In this document: piece by piece, positions 17,766-25,671 of the stretch
Position numbering within the stretch: position 1 is the stretch's first letter
Layout: each line of letters starts with the position of its first letter
Made by a program: the position numbers and the translations under genes
Origin: JAJTFW01 sp964584995
Lineage (GTDB): Bacteria > Bacteroidota > Bacteroidia > AKYH767-A > OLB10
Assembly: GCA_964584995.1 (NCBI GenBank)
Contig: CAZPCA010000014.1
Coordinates: 1 to 32,723 of the forward strand
Length of the DNA: 32,723 bases
Reading direction: 5' to 3'
The notes under the pieces: model-generated
Told to the model about the DNA's origin: nothing
Seen by the model: only the letters and a program-made list of their open reading frames with translations
The model's database searches: none

Positions 17766-18782
17766 TTATTCAGTGATGTAGGGGTAGTCGTCTTGAACGT
17801 AAACGTCTTTGAACAATTCTGAGGGATCGGGATATGGCGACTCCTCCGCAAAGGTGACGCTGTCTTCCACTTCGAGGTGAATCTCCTCGTTGATTTTCTC
17901 TATCTCTTCTTCGGTAGCCATTCCGAGTTGAAGCAGTGTTTGCTTCACCACCTCCACCGGGTCCTGCGATTTATAATTTTCCACTTCTTCCTTGCTGCGG
18001 TACTTTGCAGGGTCGCTCATGGAGTGTCCGCGGAACCTGTAGGTTTTCATTTCAAGATAAACGGGACCTTTCTCTCTTGCGTGTTTTGCAGCACTCACCA
18101 TAGCTTCGTGCACAGCTTCCACATCCATACCATCTACAGGGTAGGAGGGCATGTCGTAGGACGCGCCGATCTTGTACAGTTCGGTCACATTCGAAGTTCT
18201 TTCCACGGATGTGCCCATTGCATAGGCGTTGTTTTCGACGATGAAAATCACGGGGAGTTCCCACAGCATCGCCATGTTGAAGGCTTCGTGCAATGCTCCT
18301 TGTCTTACAGCTCCATCTCCGAAGTAGCACACGCACAAGTGGCCGGTATTGTTGTATTTCTCGGCGAAGGCGATGCCTGCCCCCAGTGGTATCTGTGCAC
18401 CGACGATGCCGTGTCCTCCGAAGAAGCGATGTTCCTTGGAAAACATGTGCATTGAACCTCCTTTGCCCTTCGAGCAGCCGGTGATCTTACCGAAAAGTTC
18501 CGCCATGACCTCGCGCGCGGAGATTCCTTTGCCCAGTGCATGGGCATGGTCACGGTATGCAGTGATCATTGCATCTTCCGGCTTCAGCGCACTCATCGCT
18601 CCGGCAACCACCGCTTCCTGCCCGATGTACAGGTGGCAAAACCCTTTTATCTTCTGCATGCCGTATAGCTGCCCGGCCCGTTCCTCAAAACGACGCATCA
18701 GCTGCATGTCACGGTACCATTTCAGGTATTGTTCGCGGGTGTACTTTGGCTTACTTTTCTTCGACTTCGTAGCTGTTTCCAT
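17766..18782 (-). CDS. pdhA: Pyruvate dehydrogenase E1 component, alpha subunit
   Basis: A 338-residue thiamine-diphosphate subunit that decarboxylates pyruvate together with E1-beta. Visible motifs are the thiamine diphosphate-binding GDGAVRQGALHEAFNMA...VIFIVENN (GDG to NN, about residues 155-187) and the phosphorylation-loop-like YRFRGHSMSDPAKYR (about residues 255-269). Heterotetrameric E1 is expected because the protein has only the alpha half. The start at 18782 is supported by an exact TATTTTTG box 5 bases upstream, implying a leaderless transcript. E2 follows 38 bases downstream, and no E1-beta gene separates them. Confidence 0.95.
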   Translation of the reverse strand: METATKSKKSKPKYTREQYLKWYRDMQLMRRFEERAGQLYGMQKIKGFCHLYIGQEAVVAGAMSALKPEDAMITAYRDHAHALGKGISAREVMAELFGKITGCSKGKGGSMHMFSKEHRFFGGHGIVGAQIPLGAGIAFAEKYNNTGHLCVCYFGDGAVRQGALHEAFNMAMLWELPVIFIVENNAYAMGTSVERTSNVTELYKIGASYDMPSYPVDGMDVEAVHEAMVSAAKHAREKGPVYLEMKTYRFRGHSMSDPAKYRSKEEVENYKSQDPVEVVKQTLLQLGMATEEEIEKINEEIHLEVEDSVTFAEESPYPDPSELFKDVYVQDDYPYITE

Positions 18783-18787
18783 GGTTG

Positions 18788-18795
18788 CAAAAATA
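18788..18795 (-). promoter_or_regulatory. -7 box of pdhA
   Basis: TATTTTTG is an exact TAnnTTTG match ending 5 bases before the pdhA ATG. It is the only promoter candidate for the E1-alpha/E2 pair. Confidence 0.6.
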
Positions 18796-18929
18796 CGTCA
18801 AACAGCCATTTCAACAGCAAGTGCTCCGCCGTCTTTGTAGTACAGCATTTTGATGTCTAATAATCTATTAAACAGCGGATTGCACGAAAAAGGTCTTCCG
18901 ACAGTAATTGGACTTTAACGCAGGAAGTA

Positions 18930-20195
18930 TTACCTGATGATAATTCGCGTGGTTTTTCCTCCTTCCATTGAAAGCACAAAAAGGCCCGATGGAATATCTT
19001 TCAGTGAAAGTAATCTGTTCAATCGGCCAGTCGCATAGGTTTTTCCGGAAGTATCCGAGAGTCGGAAGCTCTTGCCTATGCAGTCTTCCGGAACACGCAT
19101 AGATCCCCCTTGCGGAACGGGGTTGGGATGCCATGCGTTTAGTTGGTCAGGCAGTTCGGGCAATGAGGTGGTGGATGGGTTCAAATAATGACTCCAATAT
19201 CCCGATAAGTCGGCGCGATGTAGTTTTTGACTGGTATTGATGAATCCGCTGCTGAATCCTTCGTTGACGAGATACAAGTGTCTGCCGTCTTCGGTAGCAA
19301 CGCCTTCGATCTGGTGGAATGGAAGGTTCATGTTGATGCGTCGTTTATTGCCTCGGAAGAAGTGATGTCCTGTAAAATCGTACAGCAGGTAAATGAAGGG
19401 CTGGAAAAGATTGGTATATCCGCAGAGTACTAGGGCATTTTTTCCTGCTACTTGTGTTGCACCCGTGATGTATCCTTGCGTGTTGAAACTGTCCAAAGGT
19501 ATAGCCAGGTGTGTGCCTGGTGTTTTGGGTAGTGCGTACACGGCAGTACCACCGCTGACCCATCGCTTGGTGAAAAGGTAGATACTGTCTGTCCCTACAA
19601 GGAAGGCTTCGCAGTCGAAGTCTGTATTGTTAAAGCCTGTGGGATCAAAGTTGGTTTGGGTGGAGTAGGCAAAGCCGATGGTGTCGGCTGTGGGACTGGC
19701 TCCGCTTAAAATGGATTTATCGATCCGGTAAATTCTCAAATCTGTCCGGTTTCCATTGATGTTGTTCCCGAAATCTCCAATATAGATGTACTGGCTGTCC
19801 TGGGCGATCTCTTCCCAGTTGTAGTTGGAAGCTCCGGTACAGGCATAGGTCGATTGTATAGCACCCGTGACCGTATCTAGTCCGAACAAGCGGTTGTCCC
19901 ATTCGTCACGATTGGCAATCAGATGCGGCCCATCCTTGATGATGCCGGAGACTTCGAGCAGTGAACTGTCAAGGAGCTGGGAGAACTGTAAGGACAATAC
20001 CGCGGTGTTGTATTGACACGAGCCGTCATTGATAGTGGCTCCTGCGTTGTAATTTGTCGCCACAGGATCTGTGCATCCCGGAGTTTGTCCCTGAGTATCT
20101 AAAGAAATTCCTGTGATTGTTGTGGCAAATGCGAAAATCCTGAATATGGATAAAGATGGTTTCAGGAGAGTTTTGCACGGAGAAAAATTAAGCAT
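18930..20195 (-). CDS. T9SS-secreted beta-propeller-like protein
   Basis: A 421-residue exported protein. After a signal sequence (residues 15-36) comes the motif GCTDPVATNYNAGATINDGS, a cysteine-bearing module common in Bacteroidota surface proteins. The central 280 residues consist of repeated strands with Trp/Tyr/Asp turns (YNWEEIAQD, YIYIGDFGNN, YLFTKRW) that look like a beta-propeller. The C-terminal 75 residues form a type A T9SS sorting domain: it begins WHPNPVPQGG and ends LKDIPSGLFVLSMEGGKTTRIIIR in spaced strands. That directs export across the outer membrane and cell-surface anchoring. Ligand or enzymatic role is unknown. No exact promoter box was seen upstream. Confidence 0.82.
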   Translation of the reverse strand: MLNFSPCKTLLKPSLSIFRIFAFATTITGISLDTQGQTPGCTDPVATNYNAGATINDGSCQYNTAVLSLQFSQLLDSSLLEVSGIIKDGPHLIANRDEWDNRLFGLDTVTGAIQSTYACTGASNYNWEEIAQDSQYIYIGDFGNNINGNRTDLRIYRIDKSILSGASPTADTIGFAYSTQTNFDPTGFNNTDFDCEAFLVGTDSIYLFTKRWVSGGTAVYALPKTPGTHLAIPLDSFNTQGYITGATQVAGKNALVLCGYTNLFQPFIYLLYDFTGHHFFRGNKRRINMNLPFHQIEGVATEDGRHLYLVNEGFSSGFINTSQKLHRADLSGYWSHYLNPSTTSLPELPDQLNAWHPNPVPQGGSMRVPEDCIGKSFRLSDTSGKTYATGRLNRLLSLKDIPSGLFVLSMEGGKTTRIIIR

Positions 20196-20320
20196 GGGTT
20201 GTTGATGTTTGATTAAAAATCTTCATTTTACCATGGTGAATATCGCTGTGGCCTGCGAAGAATTTCTCAAGGATGTAGCTAAGCGCTGCATCGCTTTTGA
20301 ACGAAAAGCGGAAAAAAGGG

Positions 20321-20809
20321 TTACTTCAGTGCGTCTCCGTTGAATAGGAAGGGAAGTAATTGGGCAACATTGTTGGAGACGATATAACTGCCATGTCCAC
20401 CCTGCATGATCAGTCGGATGGTGGAGTTGTATCGGACTTCGTACTCAGCCATCACTTGGCGGCAATCTCCACAAGGACTAATGGGAATATCCGGGATTTT
20501 CTTGCCTACCGGATAGGCTGTAACGGCGATAGCGGTGATTTTCTTACCGGGGAACTGTGCCCCGGCAGCGAACAGGGCCACACGTTCAGCACACAGTCCG
20601 GACGGGTAGGCCGCATTCTCCTGATTGCTTCCACGCACCACTACGCCGTCTTCCAACATCACTGCAGCTCCCACGTGAAAATGCGAATAGGGGGCATATG
20701 CGTCGTCGGCAGCACGCTGAGCCTCGAGCATCAGTTGACGGTCTGACAGCGGAAGCTCGTCGATGGAGGCGTACTTTTCAAAATGACTATCGAGGGTTAG
20801 CTTTTCCAT
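20321..20809 (-). CDS. cdd: Cytidine deaminase
   Basis: A 162-residue zinc enzyme that deaminates cytidine and deoxycytidine to uridine forms in pyrimidine salvage. The catalytic motif is CAERVALFAAG (zinc Cys and proton-shuttle Glu), and the other two zinc ligands are in PCGDCRQV. N-terminal HVGAAVMLEDGVVVRGSNQE binds the nucleoside. ATG 20809 is chosen over 20836 because the latter sits inside an exact -7 box (20834-20841) and so would not be in the mRNA. The protein is somewhat longer at the N terminus than homotetrameric enzymes of about 130 residues. Confidence 0.92.
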   Translation of the reverse strand: MEKLTLDSHFEKYASIDELPLSDRQLMLEAQRAADDAYAPYSHFHVGAAVMLEDGVVVRGSNQENAAYPSGLCAERVALFAAGAQFPGKKITAIAVTAYPVGKKIPDIPISPCGDCRQVMAEYEVRYNSTIRLIMQGGHGSYIVSNNVAQLLPFLFNGDALK

Positions 20810-20833
20810 GGTAAAAGTGGGGCATGTTGTTTT

Positions 20834-20841
20834 CAAAGGTA
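20834..20841 (-). promoter_or_regulatory. -7 box of cdd, decides its start
   Basis: TACCTTTG (exact TAnnTTTG) overlaps the in-frame ATG at 20836 and ends 24 bases before ATG 20809. This argues that 20809 is the true start. Confidence 0.55.
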
Positions 20842-20920
20842 GTCAATTCTACACGTACAAACACTATCTTAGTTGTGCAAACAACGGCAATCTCATTACT
20901 TTCGTTGCTGGGTTTTCAGA

Positions 20921-21787
20921 ATGGCAAAGAAACAATCGATTTATGCAGGCATCACCTTCAAGGCGGAAGAGCTCTACCGTCTTGCCACAGCTTCTGCACG
21001 TGCATTGCCTGAGTTCCTGATCATTGGTGCTGCCAAATGTGGAACCACTTCACTCTACAATTACCTCGTACAACATCCCGCTGTATTTGCTTCTTTCAAG
21101 AAAGAAGTGCACTTTTTCGATTACTACCATCACAAGGGTGAATCCTGGTACCGGTCACATTTCCCTGTGCAGAAGCAGGTAAGACGTCGTGAAGAGCAAT
21201 TAGGTCAGCATTGCATGAGCGGAGAGTCCTCTCCTTATTACCTCGCTCATCCTTTGTCTCCGGAGCGCGTAAAGTCTTTGTTGCCGGAGGTGCGGCTGAT
21301 TTGTATGCTCAGGAATCCTGTCGACCGCGCAATTTCCAGTTTCTACAATCAGGTGCGTCTGGGTATTGAACCATTGAGCGATTTCGAAGAAGCTGTACAG
21401 CGCGAAGAACAAAGGATAGAAGGACACGAGGAGCGATTGCGAAGCGACCCTTCCTATTCGAGCTTTGCACACAAATACTTCTCTTATGTACGGAGAGGGT
21501 GTTACGCCGAACAACTCGAAAACTGGTACCGTGTCTTTCCCAGGGAGCAAATCCTCGTTTTACAAAGTGAGCCTTTTTATGCCGATCCCGGTCCGTATTT
21601 CAAAGAGGTTGTTCGGTTCATTGGTCTCCAGACATGGGAGCCAAAGGCCTACAAAGTGTTCAATGCCGGCGGTGAATACGGCAAAATGAGTGATGCTTTA
21701 CGCAGCCGATTGCTGGAGTTCTATCGCCCTCACAACGAACGCCTGTTTGAACAGATCGGGAAGCGTTTTGAAGGATGGGATAAGTAA
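20921..21787 (+). CDS. PAPS-dependent sulfotransferase
   Basis: A 288-residue sulfotransferase that transfers sulfate from 3'-phosphoadenylyl sulfate to an acceptor. The 5'-phosphosulfate loop is IIGAAKCGTTSLYNYL with Lys39-Cys-Gly-Thr-Thr-Ser44; the 3'-phosphate motif is MLRNPVDRAISSFYNQVR (from residue 129, with Arg131 and Ser139). The layout matches the heparan-sulfate N-sulfotransferase-like (NDST) group, so a carbohydrate or lipid acceptor is plausible, but it cannot be specified. There is no signal peptide, so it acts in the cytoplasm. An upstream TTG at 20873 extends the frame, but ATG 20921 aligns with the start of the fold. It stands alone between cdd and dnaJ. Confidence 0.9.
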   Translation: MAKKQSIYAGITFKAEELYRLATASARALPEFLIIGAAKCGTTSLYNYLVQHPAVFASFKKEVHFFDYYHHKGESWYRSHFPVQKQVRRREEQLGQHCMSGESSPYYLAHPLSPERVKSLLPEVRLICMLRNPVDRAISSFYNQVRLGIEPLSDFEEAVQREEQRIEGHEERLRSDPSYSSFAHKYFSYVRRGCYAEQLENWYRVFPREQILVLQSEPFYADPGPYFKEVVRFIGLQTWEPKAYKVFNAGGEYGKMSDALRSRLLEFYRPHNERLFEQIGKRFEGWDK

Positions 21788-21811
21788 TTCGTCAATCCCC
21801 TGCTGTTAGTA

Positions 21812-22966
21812 TCAGTTGAAGTATTCCTTCATCCTTTCAAAGAAGCTCTTGTCGCCTTTACCGGGATTGGGTTTGAAGTTTTCCGATTCCCGAAACTTCT
21901 CCAGTGTCTTCCTTTCCTCGCTGCTGAGCTGTTGAGGAGTCCATACATTGATGTTGACGAGCAAATCGCCGCGGGAGTAACTGTTGAGGGCCGGAACACC
22001 TTTGCCTTTCAGGCGAAGTACTTTGCCGCCTTGCGTGCCGGGATCGATTTTTATTTTCGCTTTTCCTTCCAGCGTAGGAATCTCCACATTGCTGCCCAAT
22101 GCAGCGTCAACGAATGAGATGTACAGGTCATATATAAGATGCTCTCCATCGCGTTGCAACTGAGGGTGTGGAACTTCTTCCACAACAATCAGCAGGTCGC
22201 CCGGTATTCCACCTCGTTCGGCTGCATTTCCCTTGCCGGTGACGGTGAGTTGCATCCCTTCGCCTACGCCGGGTGGGATATTGATGCTGATGATCTCTTC
22301 CCCGACTTGAGTGCCACTGCCACTGCAGGGTTTGCACTTGTTCGTGATGGTTTGGCCTTCGCCGTGGCAACCGGGACAGGTGGTGATAGTCTGCATTTGT
22401 CCCAGAAAACTGTTCGTCACGCGCCTCACTTGTCCGCTTCCCTTACAGGTGGAACAGGTAGAGAATGCCCCTGTTCCTGCCTGAGCGCCGGAGCCACCGC
22501 AGGTCTGACAAGATACCTGTTTGTTGACTTTTATTTTTTTCTCTGTTCCTTTGGCGATCTCCTCCAGGGTTAACTTCACTTTGATACGCAGATTACTACC
22601 GCGGTTCACATGCCTTCTGCCTCCCCGGCCCTGACCACCTCCGAAAAAGCTCTCGAAGGGATTTCCTCCTCCGAAAATGTCACCGAACTGACTGAAGATA
22701 TCGTCCATGTTCATGCCCTGACCGCCACCATAACCTCCTCCTCCCATGCCGCCGTGTCCGAACTGGTCGTAGCGGGCTTTCTTTTCAGGATTGCTGAGTA
22801 CTTCGTACGCTTCAGCTGCCTCTTTGAATTTATCTTCAGCCGACTTATCGCCGGGATTTTTATCCGGATGGTACTTGAGCGCCATCTGCCGGTAGGCCTT
22901 CTTGATGTCTGCTTCTGAGGCGCCTTTGGCTACACCCAGTATTTCGTAATAATCGCGTTTTGACAT
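21812..22966 (-). CDS. dnaJ: Chaperone DnaJ
   Basis: A 384-residue Hsp40 co-chaperone that stimulates the DnaK ATPase and delivers unfolded clients. It has an N-terminal J domain with the HPD motif in KYHPDKNPGD (about residues 31-40), a Gly/Phe-rich region (about 70-125, with MGGGGYGGGQG), and a zinc-finger domain of four CxxCxGxG repeats (CQTCGGSG, CSTCKGSG, CPGCHGEG, CKPCSGSG). The C-terminal substrate domain follows. Full length for a type A DnaJ. It starts 10 bases after grpE ends, so the two are one operon; dnaK is not in this window. Confidence 0.97.
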   Translation of the reverse strand: MSKRDYYEILGVAKGASEADIKKAYRQMALKYHPDKNPGDKSAEDKFKEAAEAYEVLSNPEKKARYDQFGHGGMGGGGYGGGQGMNMDDIFSQFGDIFGGGNPFESFFGGGQGRGGRRHVNRGSNLRIKVKLTLEEIAKGTEKKIKVNKQVSCQTCGGSGAQAGTGAFSTCSTCKGSGQVRRVTNSFLGQMQTITTCPGCHGEGQTITNKCKPCSGSGTQVGEEIISINIPPGVGEGMQLTVTGKGNAAERGGIPGDLLIVVEEVPHPQLQRDGEHLIYDLYISFVDAALGSNVEIPTLEGKAKIKIDPGTQGGKVLRLKGKGVPALNSYSRGDLLVNINVWTPQQLSSEERKTLEKFRESENFKPNPGKGDKSFFERMKEYFN

Positions 22967-22976
22967 GTTCTGGTAT

Positions 22977-23567
22977 TTAGGATCCTACCACCACTTTGGC
23001 GTAGCGAATGACTTTTTCGTGGAGATAATAACCCTTTTCTATTTCATCGATCACCGTGCCTTTTTTGTTTTCATCTTCCACAGGGACATTGGTGATGGCA
23101 TCGTGCACCTCCGGATCGAATGCCTTTCCGGTAGTGTCCATTGCCTGCAGGCCTTTGTGCTCCAGCGTTGATTTTATTTTTTGAAAGATGAGCTGCATAC
23201 CACCTGAGCTTTTCACATTTTCAGTCTGCTCTTCGGCTTTGAACGCCCGTTCGAAATCATCCATCACCGGCAGGAGCTCCTTGATGAGTTCTTCAGAAGC
23301 GGACTTGATAAGATCCAGCCTTTCCTTCCGGGCGTGTTTCTTGTAGTTCTCAAAATCGGCCATTAGGCGCAAGAGTTGTTCCTTCAGTGCGGCTATTTCC
23401 TTGTCTTTTTTGGCCATGGGGTCTTCTTCAAGAGGTTGTTGTTCAATGCCTTCCGCAATGGAGTCCTCTTGCAATTCTTCGGTAAGCGGATTGGTTTCCG
23501 TGATGGGTGCTGGCTCGTTTTCCTGACTCATTTCTTTTTCTTTACTAAAGGGGTTTTTGAATTTCAT
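22977..23567 (-). CDS. grpE: Nucleotide exchange factor GrpE
   Basis: A 196-residue GrpE that releases ADP from DnaK. The N terminus is acidic and low-complexity (residues 12-60); a long coiled coil follows (KDKEIAALKEQLLRLMADFENYKKHA, in short blocks from about 55), and the C-terminal beta domain contains GMQLIFQKI...LEHKGL...FDPEVHDAI. ATG 23567 is chosen: an upstream in-frame TTG at 23615 would put the promoter inside the coding region. First gene of the grpE-dnaJ operon. I saw no CIRCE-type repeat in the short leader. Confidence 0.95.
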   Translation of the reverse strand: MKFKNPFSKEKEMSQENEPAPITETNPLTEELQEDSIAEGIEQQPLEEDPMAKKDKEIAALKEQLLRLMADFENYKKHARKERLDLIKSASEELIKELLPVMDDFERAFKAEEQTENVKSSGGMQLIFQKIKSTLEHKGLQAMDTTGKAFDPEVHDAITNVPVEDENKKGTVIDEIEKGYYLHEKVIRYAKVVVGS

Positions 23568-23583
23568 GGGCTCACGCGCATCG

Positions 23584-23616
23584 CAAAAATACTGCCATCC
23601 GGCCTTAGTAGACAAA
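23584..23616 (-). promoter_or_regulatory. Promoter of grpE-dnaJ with -33 and -7 elements
   Basis: On the minus strand TTTG (23613-23616), a 21-base spacer and TATTTTTG (23584-23591) form the most complete Bacteroidota promoter in the window. The -7 ends 16 bases before the grpE ATG. The housekeeping form suggests transcription by the primary sigma factor; no heat-shock operator was recognised. Confidence 0.6.
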
Positions 23617-23631
23617 TTGTCAGTATTTCAT

Positions 23632-23659
23632 AAAAAAGAAGAGCTCCCGAAGGAGCTCT
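23632..23659 (-). terminator. Intrinsic terminator of the TlpA-like gene
   Basis: On the minus strand AGAGCTCC-TTCG-GGAGCTCT forms a perfect 8-bp stem closed by a UUCG tetraloop (23640-23659), followed by TTCTTTTTTA. It lies 26 bases past the stop of the TlpA-like gene and just upstream of the grpE promoter, so it insulates the two units. Confidence 0.85.
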
Positions 23660-23685
23660 GTGTGGGAGTAGAGTTTTTCCGCAGC

Positions 23686-24259
23686 TTATTCGCTCTTGCT
23701 GCCGGCGTCGGATTTGCTGGCGCCTTTAGCGAGTAGACTTTCGAGGGTGCTTTCCAGATTCGCACCGCGAAGGCCACGGGCTACGATGATACCGTCGCCA
23801 TCAATCAGGAAGTTAGCCGGAATGGAGTTCACGCCGTACATGGCTGCCGGACGGGACTGCCATCCACCTAGGTCGCTCACATGGTAAGGCCAATCCAGTT
23901 TGTCTTTGACGATGGCCTTAATCCAGGCATCCTTGTTTTGATCCAGACTCACGCTGTAAATGGTGAAGCCTTTGCCATTTTTGAATTTCTGGTCTTTGAA
24001 CTNNNNNNNNNNCCACATTTGGGTTTTCCATGCGGCAAGGACCGCACCAGCTGGCCCAGAAATCGAGTAGGACCATTTTGCCTTTCAGGGAGCTCAACGC
24101 GATGGTTTTGCCTTCCGGACTGGTGAAGGCCAGATCGATGGCTTTGTTACCAATGGCTGTTCCGGTTTTGCCCTGAGGTTCAGCTTTGAATGAGGGGAGG
24201 GTAAGGGCTACAAGGGCAACAACAGTGCTGATTCCCAGGAGCATGGCGATTTTTTTCAT
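23686..24259 (-). CDS. TlpA/ResA-like thioredoxin, interrupted by a 10-N gap
   Basis: An exported thioredoxin-fold reductase of about 190 residues. ATG 24259 starts a signal peptide or anchor (MKKIAMLLGISTVVALVALT), then the fold begins with LSSLKGKMVLLDFWASWCGPC, the redox CxxC. After a gap at 24003-24012 the protein resumes as FKDQKFKNGKGFTIYSVSLD and ends with VNSIPANFLIDGDGIIVARGLRG, which holds the cis-Pro region. The two halves are in different frames across the 10 Ns, but each half is intact and they belong to one domain, so the frameshift is almost certainly a wrong gap length. The likely role is reducing periplasmic disulfides, for example during cytochrome c maturation. An intrinsic terminator follows. 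Confidence 0.85.
24003..24012. other. Assembly gap of 10 N
   Basis: Ten undetermined bases inside the TlpA-like gene. Reading-frame continuity requires a multiple of 3. Comparison with typical family sequences (NPNV...FKD) suggests about 15 bases are really missing. Confidence 0.95.
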
Positions 24260-24341
24260 ATCTTTTCTTAATTTTTTTTCAGAGGTTTTATCCCTTGGCA
24301 AAAATGATACCAAACTGGGTTTTCGACGAATTTACATTGTA

Positions 24342-25658
24342 TTAGATGCGTTTAATGGAGGCTCCCAGCGCATTGAGGCGTTCGTCGATGCGCTCGTATC
24401 CCCGGTCGATTTGTTCGATGTTATGAATGGTGCTTTTTCCTTTAGCGCTCAACGCAGCGATCAGCAGAGCCACGCCCGCCCGAATGTCTGGAGAGGTCAT
24501 CTGAATACCTTTCAGGGGATGTTTGCGGGCTAGACCGATAACGGTAGCACGGTGAGGGTCGCAGAGAATGATTTGGGCACCCATGTCGATAAGTTTATCG
24601 ACAAAAAAGAGCCTGCTTTCAAACATCTTCTGGTGAATCAGTACTGTTCCGGCCGCCTGGGTGGCTGTTACCAGAACAACACTCAACAGGTCGGGGGTGA
24701 AGCCGGGCCAGATCTGGTCGGCAATGGTCAGGATGGAGCCGTCAATGAAGGTGTCGATTTCATACACTTCCTGAGCGGGAATGAAGATGTCATCTCCACG
24801 GAATTCCATTTTGATGCCTAACCGCTGAAAGGTGGAGGGGATGATGCCGAGATGCGCCAACCCAACGTTTTTGATGGTGATTTCGCTTTGCGTCATCGCC
24901 GCAAGTCCTATGAACGAACCGACTTCGATCATGTCGGGCAGAATGCGGTGTCTGGTTCCATGCAAGGCGCTGACTCCTTCAATGGTGAGAAGATTGGAGC
25001 CGATTCCGCTGATCTTGGCACCCATGCAGTTAAGCATCTTGCATAGTTGCTGCAGGTAGGGTTCGCAGGCGGCGTTGTAAATGGTGGTGGTACCTTCAGC
25101 CATTACGGCAGCCATCACGATGTTCGCTGTGCCGGTCACAGAGGCTTCATCGAGCAGCATATAGGTCCCCTTCAGTTTAGGGGCTTCTACCTTGTAGAAA
25201 TTGGCTGTACTGTCGAAGTCGAAATGGGCTCCCAATTGCTGGAATCCGATGAAGTGCGTATCGAGTCTTCGCCTGCCGATTTTGTCGCCACCGGGGCGTG
25301 GTATAGCTGCTTTACCGAAGCGTGCCAGCAAGGGACCTACAATCATGATTGATCCTCTTAGTGCAGCAGCGAGTTGTGCGAACTCTTTGGTATCTAAATA
25401 ATCTAGATTGACCGATGCAGCTTTGAACGAGTACGTGTTGGGAGCCAGACGTTCTGTCTGTACACCCATCTTGCCCAGCAACTCGATGAGTTTTAATACA
25501 TCGCGGATCTCAGGTACGTTTTCAATGACACAGTTTTCCGGGGTCAGTAAAACTGCACACAGGATTTGCAGGGCTTCGTTTTTGGCACCCTGTGGCTCAA
25601 TACTGCCGCTGAGTCTACAGCCGCCCTGAATTTCAAAACTGCCTCCTGATCCGTTCAT
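24342..25658 (-). CDS. murA: UDP-N-acetylglucosamine 1-carboxyvinyltransferase (MurA)
   Basis: A 438-residue enolpyruvyl transferase that catalyses the first committed step of peptidoglycan synthesis: phosphoenolpyruvate plus UDP-GlcNAc. The N-terminal QGAKNEALQ contains the catalytic Lys, and the active-site loop reads RPGGDKIGRRRLD. Position 125 is Asp where E. coli MurA has catalytic Cys115, the residue modified by fosfomycin. C-terminal motifs include PDMIEVGSFIGLAAMT and TSPDIRAGVALLIAALSAKG. ATG 25658 gives family-normal length; an upstream in-frame GTG at 25745 would overlap the preceding gene. It lies 13 bases after the DUF4290 gene and is probably co-transcribed with it. Confidence 0.96.
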   Translation of the reverse strand: MNGSGGSFEIQGGCRLSGSIEPQGAKNEALQILCAVLLTPENCVIENVPEIRDVLKLIELLGKMGVQTERLAPNTYSFKAASVNLDYLDTKEFAQLAAALRGSIMIVGPLLARFGKAAIPRPGGDKIGRRRLDTHFIGFQQLGAHFDFDSTANFYKVEAPKLKGTYMLLDEASVTGTANIVMAAVMAEGTTTIYNAACEPYLQQLCKMLNCMGAKISGIGSNLLTIEGVSALHGTRHRILPDMIEVGSFIGLAAMTQSEITIKNVGLAHLGIIPSTFQRLGIKMEFRGDDIFIPAQEVYEIDTFIDGSILTIADQIWPGFTPDLLSVVLVTATQAAGTVLIHQKMFESRLFFVDKLIDMGAQIILCDPHRATVIGLARKHPLKGIQMTSPDIRAGVALLIAALSAKGKSTIHNIEQIDRGYERIDERLNALGASIKRI

Positions 25659-25671
25659 TTTTTCCGTCCGG

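Noticed and set aside
20292..20310. CGCTTTT/AAAAGCG hairpin after cdd as a terminator
   Set aside because: On the cdd strand the T run lies before the hairpin, not after it, so it is not a convincing intrinsic terminator.
20873..20920. Longer sulfotransferase start at TTG 20873
   Set aside because: The added 16 residues have unusual composition and precede the fold; ATG 20921 is adequate.
23568..23615. Longer GrpE start at TTG 23615
   Set aside because: It would include the -7 promoter box in the coding sequence; ATG 23567 gives a normal GrpE N terminus.
24003..24018. TlpA-like gene as a pseudogene
   Set aside because: The frame change coincides exactly with the N gap and both halves are intact.
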